Positions 10,312 through 21,684 of a stretch of 64,000 bases of DNA are shown here, piece by piece. The stretch comes from Dactylorhiza incarnata (Eukaryota > Streptophyta > Magnoliopsida > Asparagales > Orchidaceae). The notes beneath the pieces were generated by a model that was given only the letters and a program-made list of their open reading frames with translations, made no database searches and was not told the DNA's origin. How positions within the stretch are numbered: position 1 is the first letter of the stretch; each line of letters opens with the position of its first letter. Location: positions 2,233,501-2,297,500 of the forward strand of contig JAWHQI010000201.1 in the NCBI GenBank assembly GCA_033032865.1, in the 5' to 3' direction. The translations under genes and the position numbers were made by a program.

Positions 10312-11976
10312 ATTATAGAAAAATTTAAAGATTTATACAAAAATCAAGAAGAAGATGTTCTCCAATCCTATATCGATAAAGGCAAGTGTACCTTATCGAT
10401 TATACTATAAAATATTAAAATATCAATGTCATATTTTTCAGGACGGGTTGAATACTTTTACTTCAAGAAAATTGCTATTATTTTATCAACTAAAACATTG
10501 GGTGGTTTGTGAAATAAAAAGTATTAAATTTCAAGTTTGAGAAATGAATCAAGATTATAATTAAAAACTAGCACTCGATCCTTGCATCACCTCAGAATGA
10601 AAAATAATTGGAGGAATTAAGATTCTAACTCTCTTTAACGATGTTGCTTTGACCGCGAAGGTTCCCAAATTATGAGCACACCACTTTCGACGATATGTTC
10701 AACTGAGTTTAGGTTGATCGGCTAAACTTTTGTTCTATAATCGAAACCCATAAAGCTCACTTTATGGTGAATCACGCTACTGGCTTTGACTCCAATCCAG
10801 GAGAAATTATGATATCCTCTCTCGAGGGATGCATTCAACTCTCTTTACCCGTGAGTGATCGATCCATATGCATGAACCTTTCGGCCAACTAGAGTACGAA
10901 CACAGAAGTTGAGATCATATATCGATGATATCACCTCACTCAAAAAAGATCAAGGGTAAATCATTAAGCATTCTAAAAAGAGAGAAAAAGATTCATGATT
11001 ATTTCATTCCTTAGATCATCTTGATTGAGTGCTAATAAAAATATAGCTACTTATGGAGATGGAAGAATTAACAAAAGTAAAGAATTGCATGATGAAAAAA
11101 GAACATATTGAGAAGAAAAAAAAAGTCAATTTTATTATAGTAGAAGAGAATTACAAGTATGAAAAGCTTGAAGATTACAAGAAATTAAAATTCTAAAAGA
11201 ACTTACGAAGAAAAAAAAGAGTGCAAGTAGAATAATTGAACAGTAAAACAGAAGGCTAAAACTCAGAAAACACTCCCAAAAACTCGTCCCTTGAGTTCTA
11301 GAGCAGCTGACTTTAAATAGGCAAAAGATTCAAGTTACACGCAATCAGTCAAGCCCGTGACTTTGGGCGTGTCTGGGTAGGAATCAAAACGGTCGCGGAG
11401 GGGCGCGATCTAGAGTAATTGCAGGTTTTACATTGCGCATCACACCCATGGAGATTCCCGTGTCCAAGGGCGTGTACTCATAAAATCTGCTTTTGGCGGG
11501 AGTCTCTTGGCGGTATGGTGAAAGATCGGCTAGTCGGGTGGTGCACGCTAGTGACTTTTGATTTACATGAGTGCAATCAGGGCTGGGTGTGTGAAGCACG
11601 GTTAAACACGGGCATGAATTCTGGGTCACGAGCATGTATTTGGCAAAATTCTTATCATGGCTTCTGAACACGTCCGGCTGAGATGCAACTGCAGATTAAG
11701 TTGACACGCCCTCGGTCATCCCCATGTCCGGGGGCGTGTACTGGAAATTATTCTCGGCATGAGCTTGGGACATTGTCAGCAGGTCTGGAACATCATTTTA
11801 AGTTGATACACCATTGGTTAAGGGCTTGACCGAGGGTGTGCACTAGGAATCTTTGCTCAAAATGTCCAAAAAACCTGGAAAATGTGTTGAAGGTTAAGCT
11901 GAGGTCAAATTTCACAAATTCAAATTAATATTGTATTAAGACTATACTCAAAAATAGGTATTAAAACTACTCATCA
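10312..11976 (-). repeat. Element B 5' LTR (minus strand, about 1.66 kb)
   Basis: On the minus strand it starts TGATGAGTAGT at 11976. It carries ACACGCCC/GGGCGTGTA palindromes between about 11345 and 11850, then CTATTTAAAG (11311-11320) as a TATA-like box, then an AT-rich R/U5. The inner edge near 10312 is approximate. Confidence 0.7.
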
Positions 11977-12098
11977 CGAGGAAATGAGCCAATTTTGAAT
12001 ACATGGTGAAGGTGGTGACCCTGAGAAGTGAAGGTCAAGCTGAGGTCAAATTTGAGGACCTAAGCGGAGTGTCTTGCTCCCTAATTTACGTCATGTAA

Positions 12099-12735
12099 AT
12101 GTCGCGTGCAGTAAATCAAGGAGGCGAGACATTTGTGGCATTGTTGGAGACTCACTCCACAAAGTTAGCAATTAGAGAAGTGCCAGTGGTGGCAGAGTTT
12201 GAAGATGAGTTTTCTGACGAGCTTTTAGGAGCACCTCCTGAAAGAGAAATCGATTTCACGATAGAATTGACACCCAATGCGAGGCCGGTGTCACGTACTC
12301 CATTTAGGATGGCACCAAATAAATTGCCTGAGCTAAAAGTACCATTGCAAGAGTTGTTAGAGCAAGTGTATATTAGACCAAGCTCTTCACCATGGAGCTC
12401 ACCGTTGTTGCTTGTGAAGAATAAGGATGGTAGTTTGAGGTTATGCATCAACTATAAAGAACTGAACAAGTTGAACATCAAGAACCCGTATCCGATCATG
12501 CGGATGGATGATCTTTTCTACCAGTTGGTTAGGTCGGCAGTGTACTCCAAGCTAGAATTGAAGTCAGGTTACTACTAGTTGAGAATTCGGGAAGAAGACA
12601 TTCCAAAGACGGTAACTTTGTGATGATCGATCAGGGAATAAGACAATCCAATCACATCGAAGATCTTTTCTGTGATGAGGTTCGATCTGAAGAAAACGCC
12701 ATCAAAGTTCTTGGATGTGATGAATGTTGAAGTTT
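12099..12735 (+). pseudogene. pol: Element C: Ty3/gypsy protease-RT linker and RT remnant
   Basis: The frame reads VPVVAEF...[12 protein letters not shown], then the RT opening ([11 protein letters not shown]...[19 protein letters not shown]...LKSGYY). This is chromovirus-like RT. A TAG at 12576-12578 interrupts it. Farther on, VMRFDLKKTPSKFLDVMN at about 12672-12725 is a decayed version of the usual [17 protein letters not shown] motif in the same frame. The catalytic aspartates are missing because the sequence ends first. Weak protein-like sequence extends left to about 12050. No LTRs can be assigned. Confidence 0.78.
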
Positions 12736-13034
12736 CTAAGGTGATCTGGAAGTTATCAAGCAGTTAGTCTCACTGTCAACGTGATATGAGCCTATAGGGT
12801 CACACATAAGAGCGTTTGGAGAAATTGGAGAAAGAATTGTGTTGGCCTTGCTCATATAGGTTATGAGTGAAATGACCAATCCTATGACTATTTGGAGTAG
12901 AGTTGGTTCGAGAAAATTCTCCTTAGATATTGTGAATATTGTATGGAGCATGTCGAAAAGGCTTCAAAATGATATTGTGAATATTGTCGAGAAGACTTCA
13001 AGACGACATTGTGAATGTCGTCGTGATAGATAAC
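12736..13034 (+). other. Unassigned stretch between RT scrap C and solo LTR D
   Basis: No coding sequence recognised. Around 12935-13020 an imperfect unit repeats (GATATTGTGAATATTGTC, later GACATTGTGAATGTCGTC). It may be decayed element E sequence upstream of D. Confidence 0.4.
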
Positions 13035-14063
13035 TGTTGGAACATGCTTTCCATATCTCTTGGTTTAAGTATAACAAATCCCATTGTATTTGATCATACT
13101 TGCATTGTGTTTGTAGTGTGCAGGAACTTCAGCTTTCAAGCCCCTATGAGTACGGAAAAGAAAGATGATGATTCCCTATTAGGTCAATACTCTGCTTCTA
13201 GCGCGACACGCTAATGCTACAATTGGCATTACCTTCTGCATATTTGGAAACATTTGTTGGGAAAGGAATGTCATCTGGATTGAATATAATAACTCTTACC
13301 GCAGCGTGTTAAGGCTAATACTCGGCGGTAACTTATGGAAGTCCCGCGATCATGATGCTGATTGAGGAGAAAAAAGGAAGGAGATCTGATGGCTAAGAAA
13401 GATATACGCTAACACGGCGTTGTAGGAGGGGATGCCAAATTTGGAGCAAGAATGTTGCCAAAGATGACTCAATCCGTGTGCCAGCTTATTGCCTAAAGAG
13501 GCTACCGCCCGACAGTAGCACTACCGCTGGCACTGGGATCCGAGTTTATTTAAAGACCAGCCCACTTCCATTTTGATTGGCTGATTAGCTGATTCGAAAA
13601 TGCATCTAAGCCACAACTCATGTATTCGTGAGAGCCGCCTCTTTGTAACTCATATTGTTGTTCGTAGAGAAATTTGCCCGTGGTTCGTGACTAGGGCCTT
13701 GCCAGGACTAGAGGGAATTCGCCTCGTGGGTGTGGCGATTAGGTCTAGGGTTAGATCTAGTGGCGGCTTGAGGCCTCATCTGAGGAAAGATAGGTTTGAG
13801 CCATCCGGTCCTTGGGAGAAGGGTCGGTATAAAAAACCAAAACTAAACCTGAGGTCAGTTGGTGATAAGGCCTATTAGGAGTGGTTCTTATCAAGGAGGT
13901 CTGGGGATCGAGCCCCGACCTCAACAACACGCCACGCTGAGAACAGGCGTGGAGACGGGTGAGGGTGCTTGGGCTGCAGTCCTTCTGGCAGGCGTGCTTG
14001 GCCATGGTCTGGTAGCTGGTTTGATGCCACGGGGTGCGGTCGGGGCCCCGACGTCCTGCATCA
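13035..14063 (+). repeat. Element D: probable solo LTR (TSD ATAAC)
   Basis: The segment starts TGTTGGAACATG and ends CCTGCATCA. It is flanked by ATAAC at 13030-13034 and 14064-14068. Recognisable Athila-lineage RT coding begins exactly at the second ATAAC. A TATA-like TTATTTAAAG lies at about 13547. The TGTTGGAACA start resembles copia element I. Calling one LTR over the whole interval is inference. Confidence 0.55.
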
Positions 14064-15935
14064 ATAACGGTAGTTACAAACAAAAGCAACGAGTTAATTC
14101 CAACTCGTACCGTTACAGTTTGGTGGGTTTGCATAGATTATAGAAAATTAAATGATGCCACCCGCAAGGATCACTTTCCACTCCCCTTTATTGACCAAAT
14201 CTTAGAATGTCTATCCAGTCATACACATTATTGTTTTCTTGATGGTCTTTCGGGATACTTTTAAATCTCAATTTCGCCCGAAGACCAAGAGAAAACTACT
14301 TTTACGTGTCCCTTCGACACCTTTGCCTATCGAAGGATGCCTTTTGGTCTTTGTAACGTGCTGGCTACATTCCAAAGATGTATGATGTCAATTTTTAATG
14401 AATTAGTAGACGACGTCATGGAAGTTTTTATGGACAATTTTTCCGTCTTCGGCGATTATTTTACAAATTGTTTAAATAATCTTGATCGTGTTCTTCAACG
14501 CTGCGAAGACACGAATTTGACATTCAACTAGGAGAAGTGCCACTTTATGGTCCGAGAGGGGTTAGTCCTCGGACATAAAGTTTCTAGTAAGGGGATCGAG
14601 GTCGATCAGGCCAAGATCAAAGTCATAGAAAAACTTCCACCTCCCACCAATATTAAATCTATTAGGATTTTCTAGGACACGCGAGATTCTATAGGCGATT
14701 CATTCGAGATTTTTCTAAAATTACAAAACATTTAACCCATCTTTTAGAAAAAGAATCCTCTTTTATTTTTGACGATGAATGCTTGAAAGCTTTTGAAAAA
14801 ATTAAAAAAGAACTAATAAACTCGCCAATTTTTATTGCTCCAAATTGGTCTTTATCGTTCGAAATAATGTGCGATGCGAGTGATTTTGCTGTAGGGTCTG
14901 TTTTAGGCCAACGGGTGAACAGATATTTTCACCCGATTTATTACGCATGCAAAACACTCACTTCCGCCCAAGCTAATTATACAACAACGGAAAAAGAAAA
15001 TTTGGCGATTGTTTTTGCATTCGATAAATTCCGTTCTTATTTAACGCTTTCAAAAGTTATTGTTTTTTTAGATCACTCCGCCCTCTGATATTTACCTGAT
15101 AAAGGAGACGCTATGCCCTGACTCTTGAGATGGATCCTCCTTCTTCAAGAATTCGATTTAGAAATCCGAGACAAGAAAGGAGCAGAGAACGTAGTTGTCG
15201 ACCACCTCTCAAGATCGGAGAATCCGACGACAGGAGAACTAGTGGAGGCCGAGATTGATGATAAATTTCCGGAAGAGCGCCTCCTCACCATCGAAAAGGT
15301 AATGACTTCTTCCACCTCTTGGTACGCGGATCTTGCCAACTATTTAGTGGCTCGGGTCCTCCTAAAACATTATTCAAGTCAGCAAAAGAAGAAATTCTTT
15401 TCAGACTTGAAAAATTATTTTTGGGAAGACCCCTTTTTATTTCGTGTCTACGCGGACCAAGTGTTAAGAATGTGTATTTCGGGCGAGGAAGGCATCCAAA
15501 TTATGTGGCACTGCCACGAAGGACCAACTGGTGGTCACTATCAAGCGAACCAGACCGCAAGGAAGGTACTAGAGGCGGGCTTCTATTGGCCCACCTTATT
15601 CAAAGACGCTCATAATTTTGTGAGTAATTTTGATCGGTGCAAATAGTCAGGTAACATTTCTAACCGGGATGAAATGCCCCAAAATATATTTTTAGAATGC
15701 GAAAATTTTGATTTATGGGAGATAGATTTCGTAGGTCCTTTACCCTCCTCTTTTAATAACAAATGTATCCTTGTTGCGGTCGATTACGTGTCGAGGTGGG
15801 CGGAAGCACAATCTTTTCCCACCAACAACACGAGAGTCGTTGTAAATAATTTTAAAAAATTAGTTTCATGATTTGGCACACCCTGAGCACTATAGTGATT
15901 GGGGCACACATTTCTGTAACAACCAACTTGCTAAA
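14064..15935 (+). pseudogene. pol: Element E pol part 1: RT, RNase H, integrase N-half
   Basis: RT carries CIDYRKLNDATRKDHFPLPF and RRMPFGLCNVLATFQRCM, typical of Athila. The catalytic box reads FMDNFSVFG, so the second aspartate is replaced by Asn and RT would be inactive. Stops near 14262 and 14529 and a frame change near 14660 follow. RNase H (CDASDFAVGSVLGQ, near 14870) has stops near 15086 and 15119. Integrase shows H...C zinc residues and an [10 protein letters not shown] core start near 15725. Another frame change lies near 15880, and the last codons read THFCNNQLAK before LTR F. Confidence 0.85.
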
Positions 15936-16112
15936 TGATGAGTAATTTATTTACTCATCTTTTAGTATAGTTTAATTATTATTTTAATATAAAATTATGT
16001 TGTTTATATAAATTTTATCATATAAATCTTTCCTATTTTAATTTCATAAGCTAACTTAAGTTTATTTTATGTTTTCAGGTTTTCTGGACATTTGGAGCCA
16101 AAAAGTACATTT

Positions 16113-16699
16113 ACACGCCCAAGGTCATGGGCGTGACCAATGGGCGTGTAACATGCATGGTGTTCCAGACCTGCATCTTCCAACCCGGGGTCGTTCCGTG
16201 AAGAGTTCGCCAAGTACACGTCCTAGGTCCGAGCGTGACCAAGGGCGTGACCCAATGTCATGGCCGCGACCCGCTGAGACGAAGCAGAACCGCTGAGACG
16301 AAGCAGAACCGCTGAGACGAAGCAGAACCGCAGAGACCAAGCAGAACCGCTGAGACGAAGCAAAAACGCTGAGACAATGCAGAACCGCTGAGATGAAGCA
16401 GAACCGCTGAGACGAAGCAGAACCGCTGAGACGAATCAGAACTGTTTGAGATCAAGCCTTACACGCCCCAGGTCACGGGCATGACCAGGGGGCGTGACAT
16501 CCAGTCACGGGCGTGACTCGCCCCGCGCGCCTTCCCGCCAAAGATTTCCCGCCAGCAGCACATTTAAAGGTTACACGCCTTAGGTCACGGGCGTAACCTA
16601 GGGCGTGACGCGCCCGAAACGCCTGTATTGAAGCTAGAACGCACCCACTCCGCAGCACCGATCACGCCCCTTGGTCACGGGTGTGACCAAGGGCGTGTA
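16113..16699 (+). repeat. ACACGCCC...GGTCACGGGCGTGACC palindromes in LTR F
   Basis: Five units near 16113, 16210, 16462, 16573 and 16662 follow a pattern of ACACGCCC, spacer, GGTCACGGGCGTGACC, spacer, GGGCGTGT. Each is an imperfect inverted repeat of about 36-40 bases. The last ends about 18 bases before the TATA box. Equivalent units occur in LTRs B and E. Confidence 0.85.
16271..16441 (+). repeat. Nine tandem 19-bp units in LTR F
   Basis: The unit CCGCTGAGACGAAGCAGAA repeats exactly nine times (171 bases) with a few substitutions and no length change. It lies between two of the palindromes. The E 3' LTR and B LTR lack this array, so it expanded after the copies separated. Confidence 0.92.
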
Positions 16700-16715
16700 A
16701 CATCGAATTTTCAGC

Positions 16716-16723
16716 TATAAAAA
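16716..16723 (+). promoter_or_regulatory. TATA box of LTR F
   Basis: TATAAAAA in the context AGCTATAAAAAGGCAGC, just downstream of the last palindrome. It is the likely core promoter of the LTR. Confidence 0.6.
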
Positions 16724-17133
16724 GGCAGCTCCTCTAGATTATGAAGACACCTTGTATTGGAGTCCAAGCCTCCATTTTCTTCCTCATTTCTGTGTTTTTA
16801 AGTATTCTAGCTTACTTTTTCTTGCACTTGTAATTTCTCTTTCAATAGTTGTAATTCCTTTTCTTGAATTAATAAAATTTGTTGTTTTTATTCATCCATT
16901 CTTCTATTTTGTCCACCTCTCTTTTCATTAGTTATAGTCTTCTAGCATAGTTATTTTTCTTATTGCAACCAAATCAAAGTACTTTTTTGATAGAACAATA
17001 TAGATCGTCTTGAGTAAGAGTAATCAACACGCCCGGATTTTCATACGACCTTGGTTTTTATAAAGCCTATACTACATCTGACACGGTACACTTGCCGTTG
17101 TCGTTTGCAAGCATAGTTTTGCTCAACACTAAA

Positions 17134-17720
17134 ATTTTAGCAAAATATGGAGTTACACACAAGCTGTCTACCGCCCACCACCCACAAGAAAATGCCCAAG
17201 TGGAGGTAGTAAATCATGAATTAAAAAGAATATTAGAAAAAACTGTGTTCGTTAATAGGAAGGATTGGTCACTAAATATAGACGGCGCACTCTGGGCTTA
17301 CCGGACAGTGTACAAAACTGCCATCGGATGTACACCATTCTGATTAGTCTATGGAAAAGCTTGCCATTTACCGGTAGAATTAGAACATCGCAATTTTTGG
17401 GCGCTAAAATTTCTAAATTTGGATTTAAACTTAGCCTCCGAACATAGGAAATTTCAACTAAATGAATTAGACGAATGGCGTGCTAACGCCTATGAAAATA
17501 ATAAATTTTATAAGTAACGCACTAAGTTTTATCATGATAAAAGATTAAAAATCCAAAAACTTTTTCTCCGGGAGACTTAGTCCTTCTCTATAATTCTAGA
17601 CTTAAACTTTTCTGGGCAAATTAAAATCTTGATGGTCCGGTCCCTTCATGATAAAAGAAGTTTGGCCATATGGAACAGTGCTAATAAAGCACCCAGAAAA
17701 AGGCTCCTTTAAGGTTAACT
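17134..17720 (+). pseudogene. pol: Element E pol part 2: integrase C-half
   Basis: Continues integrase after LTR F: ILAKYGVTHKLSTAHHPQ, then the glutamate region (NAQVEVVNHELKRILEKT), ALWAYRTVYKT and [16 protein letters not shown] stop lies at 17341-17343 and another near 17514. A frame change around 17560-17640 precedes the last recognisable part (WPYGTVLIKHPEKGSFKVN), which ends near 17740. Confidence 0.82.
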
Positions 17721-19297
17721 GCCACTGACTAAAATTGTATCACCCTGGCGACCCAGCATCCAGACAAATTGAAATGCTTAATTTTCCTAATTTTTAAAAC
17801 AATAATTGCCACTTAGTCAAGCTACGTGACGGTAAACAAAGCGGTTTTGGGAGGCACCCCATTGTTATCATTTTTTGGTTTTCGCTTTGTTTTTTCTAAC
17901 TTCTTTTTCAGGTTTTTAATCCGTCAACCCAATCTACCAACTAGGGATGCCTTCTTCTCCCCTCATTTCATTTACTGCATTTTTACATATAATCTTGATA
18001 ATACTTCATACTTAGTTTTAAACATTGGGGACAATCTTTAACTTTAAGTATGGGGGTGTAGTGTAGTTTCTAGATTTTCGTCTCAATTTATAAAAAGATA
18101 AAAAATATTTATAAAATTCATAAAAATCTAATTTCTTGGAAAGGGAGGTTTGGGATTGAACTCCCATCATACCTCCTAGTACCTTGCGAATCCTTCACCG
18201 GGTAGCCCTCGGGAAGTCCAAGAACTAATAAAAAAATAATAACAAAATAAAACTAATAATAATAAATACGCCTAGCTTGTGTTTTATCTTTCTAGAAATT
18301 TAGTTTGAGGTTTGATCATAAGTAATCCTATATTTTTAATTTAGCTAATATTTTGTTTGAGCAGAATTCGTTAGACTTAAATTTGATGTAATTTAGTTTT
18401 AAGAAATATTGTATGTTTTTAATTCAATTTGATAATTTATTTTGCAGCACTTCTCTTTTTAATTTTAAATGGCTTCAATTTGTGGTAAATTGGCTAAACT
18501 TTTTTAGATTTTTGTTATATTCTCTGCTAACTTTAAGATCTTAGGAAATTTCACTACACTAAGAAAGTTGCTCTCAAAATAGTTTAATTTATAAACTAGA
18601 AGTATTTCCTTACCCTCACCCTTTATTAGCAAATAAAAAAAAGTGTAGTAAAAGATCATATGTCATGAGAATAAGAGGATACAATTCATTATTCCCTAAA
18701 CATATGCACCCAAAATCATTTAAAAGACTATATGTCATGATGTAAGTGGATAAAATTCATTATATCTAAACATATACATTTTGGGTTTTCATTTGAAGAA
18801 CATTGTTAAAAGATTATATGACATAGAAAATGAGAGGATAAAGTTCATCATTTTCCTAAACGCATACAAATATGAATTTTTGAGTGAGGTTTTCACCACC
18901 TCCAATCAAAGAACTCTTCATTTTTCCATCTCTACAAAACCAATCCCTAGCCATTTCTATTGATTCTAGTCCTAAATAAAATTATTTAGAGAGAAATATT
19001 TTGGTAGGTGTCTTTTCCTTAAAGTTTCTTCTATGTTAGAGTGTCTATAATTTCAATCTATTCTTGTTTGAAAATTTCTATAATTTTGTTTGCTAAATAG
19101 TTATCTTGAGAAGTACTTAGCTAAACATTTCTCTATTTTTAAATTATCACCATAACTTATGACTTAATTCTTGAATTTGCTTTTAACTTACTTTTGGTCT
19201 AATAAAATTTTGGTTATTTAGAAATAATATCGATTTCTTATAATTCTTTCCTCATTCTTTTGCTCTGGAATAGCAAAAGCTCAAGTATGGGGGTGTT
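17721..19297 (+). other. Element E 3' untranslated region
   Basis: AT-rich, no protein recognised. A polypurine-like AAGTATGGGGGTGTA lies at 18046-18060. The real polypurine site, CAAGTATGGGGGTGTT, is at 19282-19297 directly before the 3' LTR. The two are 1.24 kb apart. Confidence 0.6.
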
Positions 19298-20231
19298 TGA
19301 TGAGTAGTTTTTATACTCATCCTTCAGTATAGTTTTAATATGATATTATATAAATTATATGAATTATTTCATATAAATCTTTCACTTTTTGATTTCATGA
19401 ACTAACTTAAGATTTTTCTCTATTTTTCAGGTTTTCTGGGCACTTTGAGCAAAATTATCAAGTACACTCCCAAGGTCACGGGCGTGAGCAAGGGGCGTGA
19501 CAACCTAGATGTGTTCTAGACTCAATTTTGCCACCCTGAGCGCATTCCATGAAGATTCGCTAAGTACACTCCCTAGGTCACGGGCGTGACCAAGGGCGTG
19601 ACCCAATGTCACGGCCACAACCAACCACCAGTAGCAGAAGCGCAATGCCCCATCAATGAAAATTACACACCCTCGGTAACGGGCGTGACTGATGGTGTGA
19701 CATCTGGTCACGGGCGTGACTCGTCCCGCGCTCTCTCCCGCCGAAAGCTTTGCGCCAACAACCTATTTTGAAGATTACACGCCCTAGGTAACGGGCTTGA
19801 CCTAGGACGTGACGCGCACGTAACGCCCACAATTACTCCAAAAGGCGCCCTCTCCGCTGCTTCTTCGACCATTCCCCTTACACGCCCTTGGTCACGTGCG
19901 TGACCAAGGGCGTGTAACACCAAATTTTCAGCTATTTAAGGGAACTTCTCCAGATGATCAGGACGGATTTTTGGAGTTCTAGCTTTAGTTTGTGCACTGT
20001 TTTCTCATTTTCAAGCTCTTGTACTTCTCCTTCTTCTTAACTTGTACTTTCATTCCAAAAGCTTGTAACTTTCTATTCCTTAGTTGTAATTCTCATTTGC
20101 AATTCAAAAATAGTCTTTTTATGCTTTCAATCTTTTCTTCATTTATCATGAACCTCCCTACTTTTGTTAATTCCTCCATCTCTATGAGTGGCTAAATTTA
20201 TCATGAACTTCTCCAAAAGCTTGTAACTTTC
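19298..20231 (+). repeat. Element E 3' LTR, truncated
   Basis: It starts TGATGAGTAGTTTTTATACTC after the polypurine site. It carries ACACGCCC/GGGCGTG palindromes from about 19463 to 19917 and a TATA-like TATTTAA at 19933-19939. It ends near 20231, where chromovirus G LTR sequence begins, without the expected terminus. Near the break CAAAAGCTTGTAACTTTCTAT recurs (about 20057 and 20212), suggesting a local duplication at the junction. Confidence 0.82.
19878..19917 (+). repeat. Perfect 19-bp-arm palindrome upstream of TATA in LTR E
   Basis: Two perfectly complementary 19-base arms (starting TTACACGCCC, ending GGGCGTGTAA) are separated by two bases. The right arm ends 15 bases before TATTTAA. 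This is the cleanest member of the ACACGCCC palindrome family. Confidence 0.93.
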
Positions 20232-21444
20232 TATATTGGATATTGCCAGGCGACAGCTCCCAGACTTGACTCTGGTGAGTTTGTGCATTCTGAGGCAGTG
20301 GGAGTGCTACTGCATGTGCAGCAATGCCTGGAGGTGTGCCCCGAGAAGCACCCACAGCTAGAAGCCAAAATGGAGTTCTGTTCACTGTCGCTGGCGATAT
20401 TGGCTATCGCCAGGCGACAGCTCCCAGACTTGGTTCTGGTGATGTTGTCGTGCCCACCTGTTGAGAGGACCTGAGGCCTGTGTGCCCGACCTGTGAGGGT
20501 TTCCTGGTGGATGACTTAGCGGCCCGTAGTGCCGGCTAATTGAGAATACCTGGGCTGAGGGGACGCCATACCCGCTCTTCGTGTTGTACAACGAGAGCTG
20601 TGAACAACGGGCATTTGGCGAACCTGAAACCGCACCATTGCAGCACCTGATTAGTGAGTTTCGTACAGCATGTCGGGAAGCAATGGGAAAGAGTCTTCGG
20701 ACTACGGGATGTTCACAATTAAAGTACGGGGGAGCTCTGGTATTCGGGCCACCGACTTTAGCCTTGAAGGGCAGAAGCCATCAAGAGTGGATGGTGGTGG
20801 AAGGCGGAGTACACCAAAGAGTGCCTGAGAGCACGAGACGTGGAGGCCATTCCCACGTTTGTGATTGTTGCATATGTATGAACTTTTGTGGGCTTTGCAA
20901 GTCGCACTCTTACATATATATATGCTGATGAGGTTGTTTTGCAAGGATGATTAGAACTGCCACCCCCTCGAAGGGGTGGGATCGTTATATTTGGTCAGCT
21001 TTAGCTGACCGTTGCCCTGTTTTGCCACCGTTTTTGGTGGGCTTGTTGTACAGGTGCTGGACCGAGCGGGAACATAGCGGGCTCATAGCGGACTAAAGCC
21101 CTTGTGCTGCTGCGGCCCTTGAAGGCCTTTTTGATGTTCCTTTTGCTTTTCATGTATGGCCGGCCTGCGCGCCGATGTTGGTAAATTGTACGGCCGTCGT
21201 GCCTAAATTTTGTGTTGTACAACATTTATTCCTATTTTAGTAAAAGTGGACATACCCGGGTACGGGTTTTGGGGTTTATCTTGTCTCTTTTCAGCTTCCG
21301 CAAAGAATGCTCTGAGTTAGGCATCGTTGTATAGTGTCGTTCGATATTTCAATTCAGTGACGTTCCCGTTTGTTTTGTAGTATATGGCGTGGGGCCTCGG
21401 CCGGACCTTCTGTCATATGCTCCCGAATGGACGGGGGTGTTACA
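20232..21444 (+). repeat. Element G 5' LTR, lacking its U3 start
   Basis: It ends GGGGTGTTACA like the 3' LTR, but the first about 780 bases of the 3' LTR are absent. It also contains about 580 bases (about 20392-20970) missing from the 3' LTR. A segment ending GCGACAGCTCCCAGACTTG repeats at 20240 and 20410. The hairpin module lies at 20961-21127. Confidence 0.8.
20961..21127 (+). promoter_or_regulatory. Hairpin module in LTR G 5' copy
   Basis: Consecutive inverted repeats: CACCCC...GGGGTG (20961-20978), GGTCAGCT-TT-AGCTGACC (20993-21010), CCACC...GGTGG (21025-21040) and GGCC-CTTGAA-GGCC (21114-21127). The same order occurs in J (38745-38910) and M (51215-51420, minus). The LTR position suggests transcribed R/U5 leader. 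Confidence 0.65.
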
Positions 21445-21447
21445 AAT

Positions 21448-21456
21448 TGGTATCAG
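21448..21456 (+). other. Primer-binding site of element G, tRNA-iMet type
   Basis: TGGTATCAG matches the first nine bases of the initiator-Met site, three bases after the LTR. The following bases diverge (CTTCT instead of AGC). The leader 21457-21684 shows nothing else recognised. Confidence 0.75.
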
Positions 21457-21684
21457 CTTCTAAGGTTCAGTGTCCTTCTAAGGAATTCGTGGACGAATTC
21501 TTTTAAGGGGTGGTGAGCACGTGTGTGCGCTACCGTCGAGACGTAAAATAAACCCAAAAATATCCACTTAGGAATAAAATGTAACAACAAACCAACAATT
21601 ATTGCATGATTTTGGAACCTGAGTGTTCCTTTTGTTGTTAGTCGTGACTGTGCTATCGCCTAACTGTGTGATGCACTTGTGTAG

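Larger units (their letters stand above)
9085..11976 (-). mobile_element. Element B: Athila-lineage fragment, gag plus 5' LTR, minus strand
   Basis: Read on the minus strand the order is LTR (11976 to about 10312), a tRNA-Asp-like primer site, a leader and a decayed gag running into the 3' LTR of A. Element A therefore sits inside the gag of B. The LTR start TGATGAGTAG and its palindromes match LTRs E and F, so B, E and F belong to one family. The rest of B would lie left of the window. The leader 9867-10285 shows no coding sequence I can recognise. Confidence 0.75.
15936..17128 (+). repeat. Element F: solo LTR in element E integrase (TSD CTAAA)
   Basis: It runs TGATGAGTAATTT to CTCAACA, flanked by CTAAA at 15931-15935 and 17129-17133. 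Deleting it plus one duplication joins FCNNQLAK to ILAKYGVTH in frame, exactly as integrase reads in this lineage. Inside are five ACACGCCC-type palindromes, a 9 x 19 bp array, TATAAAAA at 16716 and an AT-rich R/U5. No internal element sequence remains, consistent with LTR-LTR recombination. Confidence 0.93.
14064..20231 (+). mobile_element. Element E: Athila-lineage Ty3/gypsy 3' half
   Basis: It comprises pol from RT to the integrase tail, a 1.6-kb AT-rich 3' UTR, a polypurine site and a truncated 3' LTR. Integrase is split by solo LTR F. The 5' half is absent or unrecognisable beyond D. The 3' LTR stops abruptly where chromovirus G begins (20232). The 3' LTR and F share the TGATGAGTA start and ACACGCCC palindromes. 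Confidence 0.8.

Noticed and set aside
13905..13925. tRNA T-arm-like sequence (GATCGAGCCCCGACC)
   Set aside because: No acceptor stem, anticodon arm or D-arm could be placed around it. It lies inside the probable solo LTR D.
16271..16441. CRISPR-like array (regular 19-bp repeats)
   Set aside because: Units are head to tail with no unique spacers, inside a plant LTR. This is an ordinary tandem repeat.
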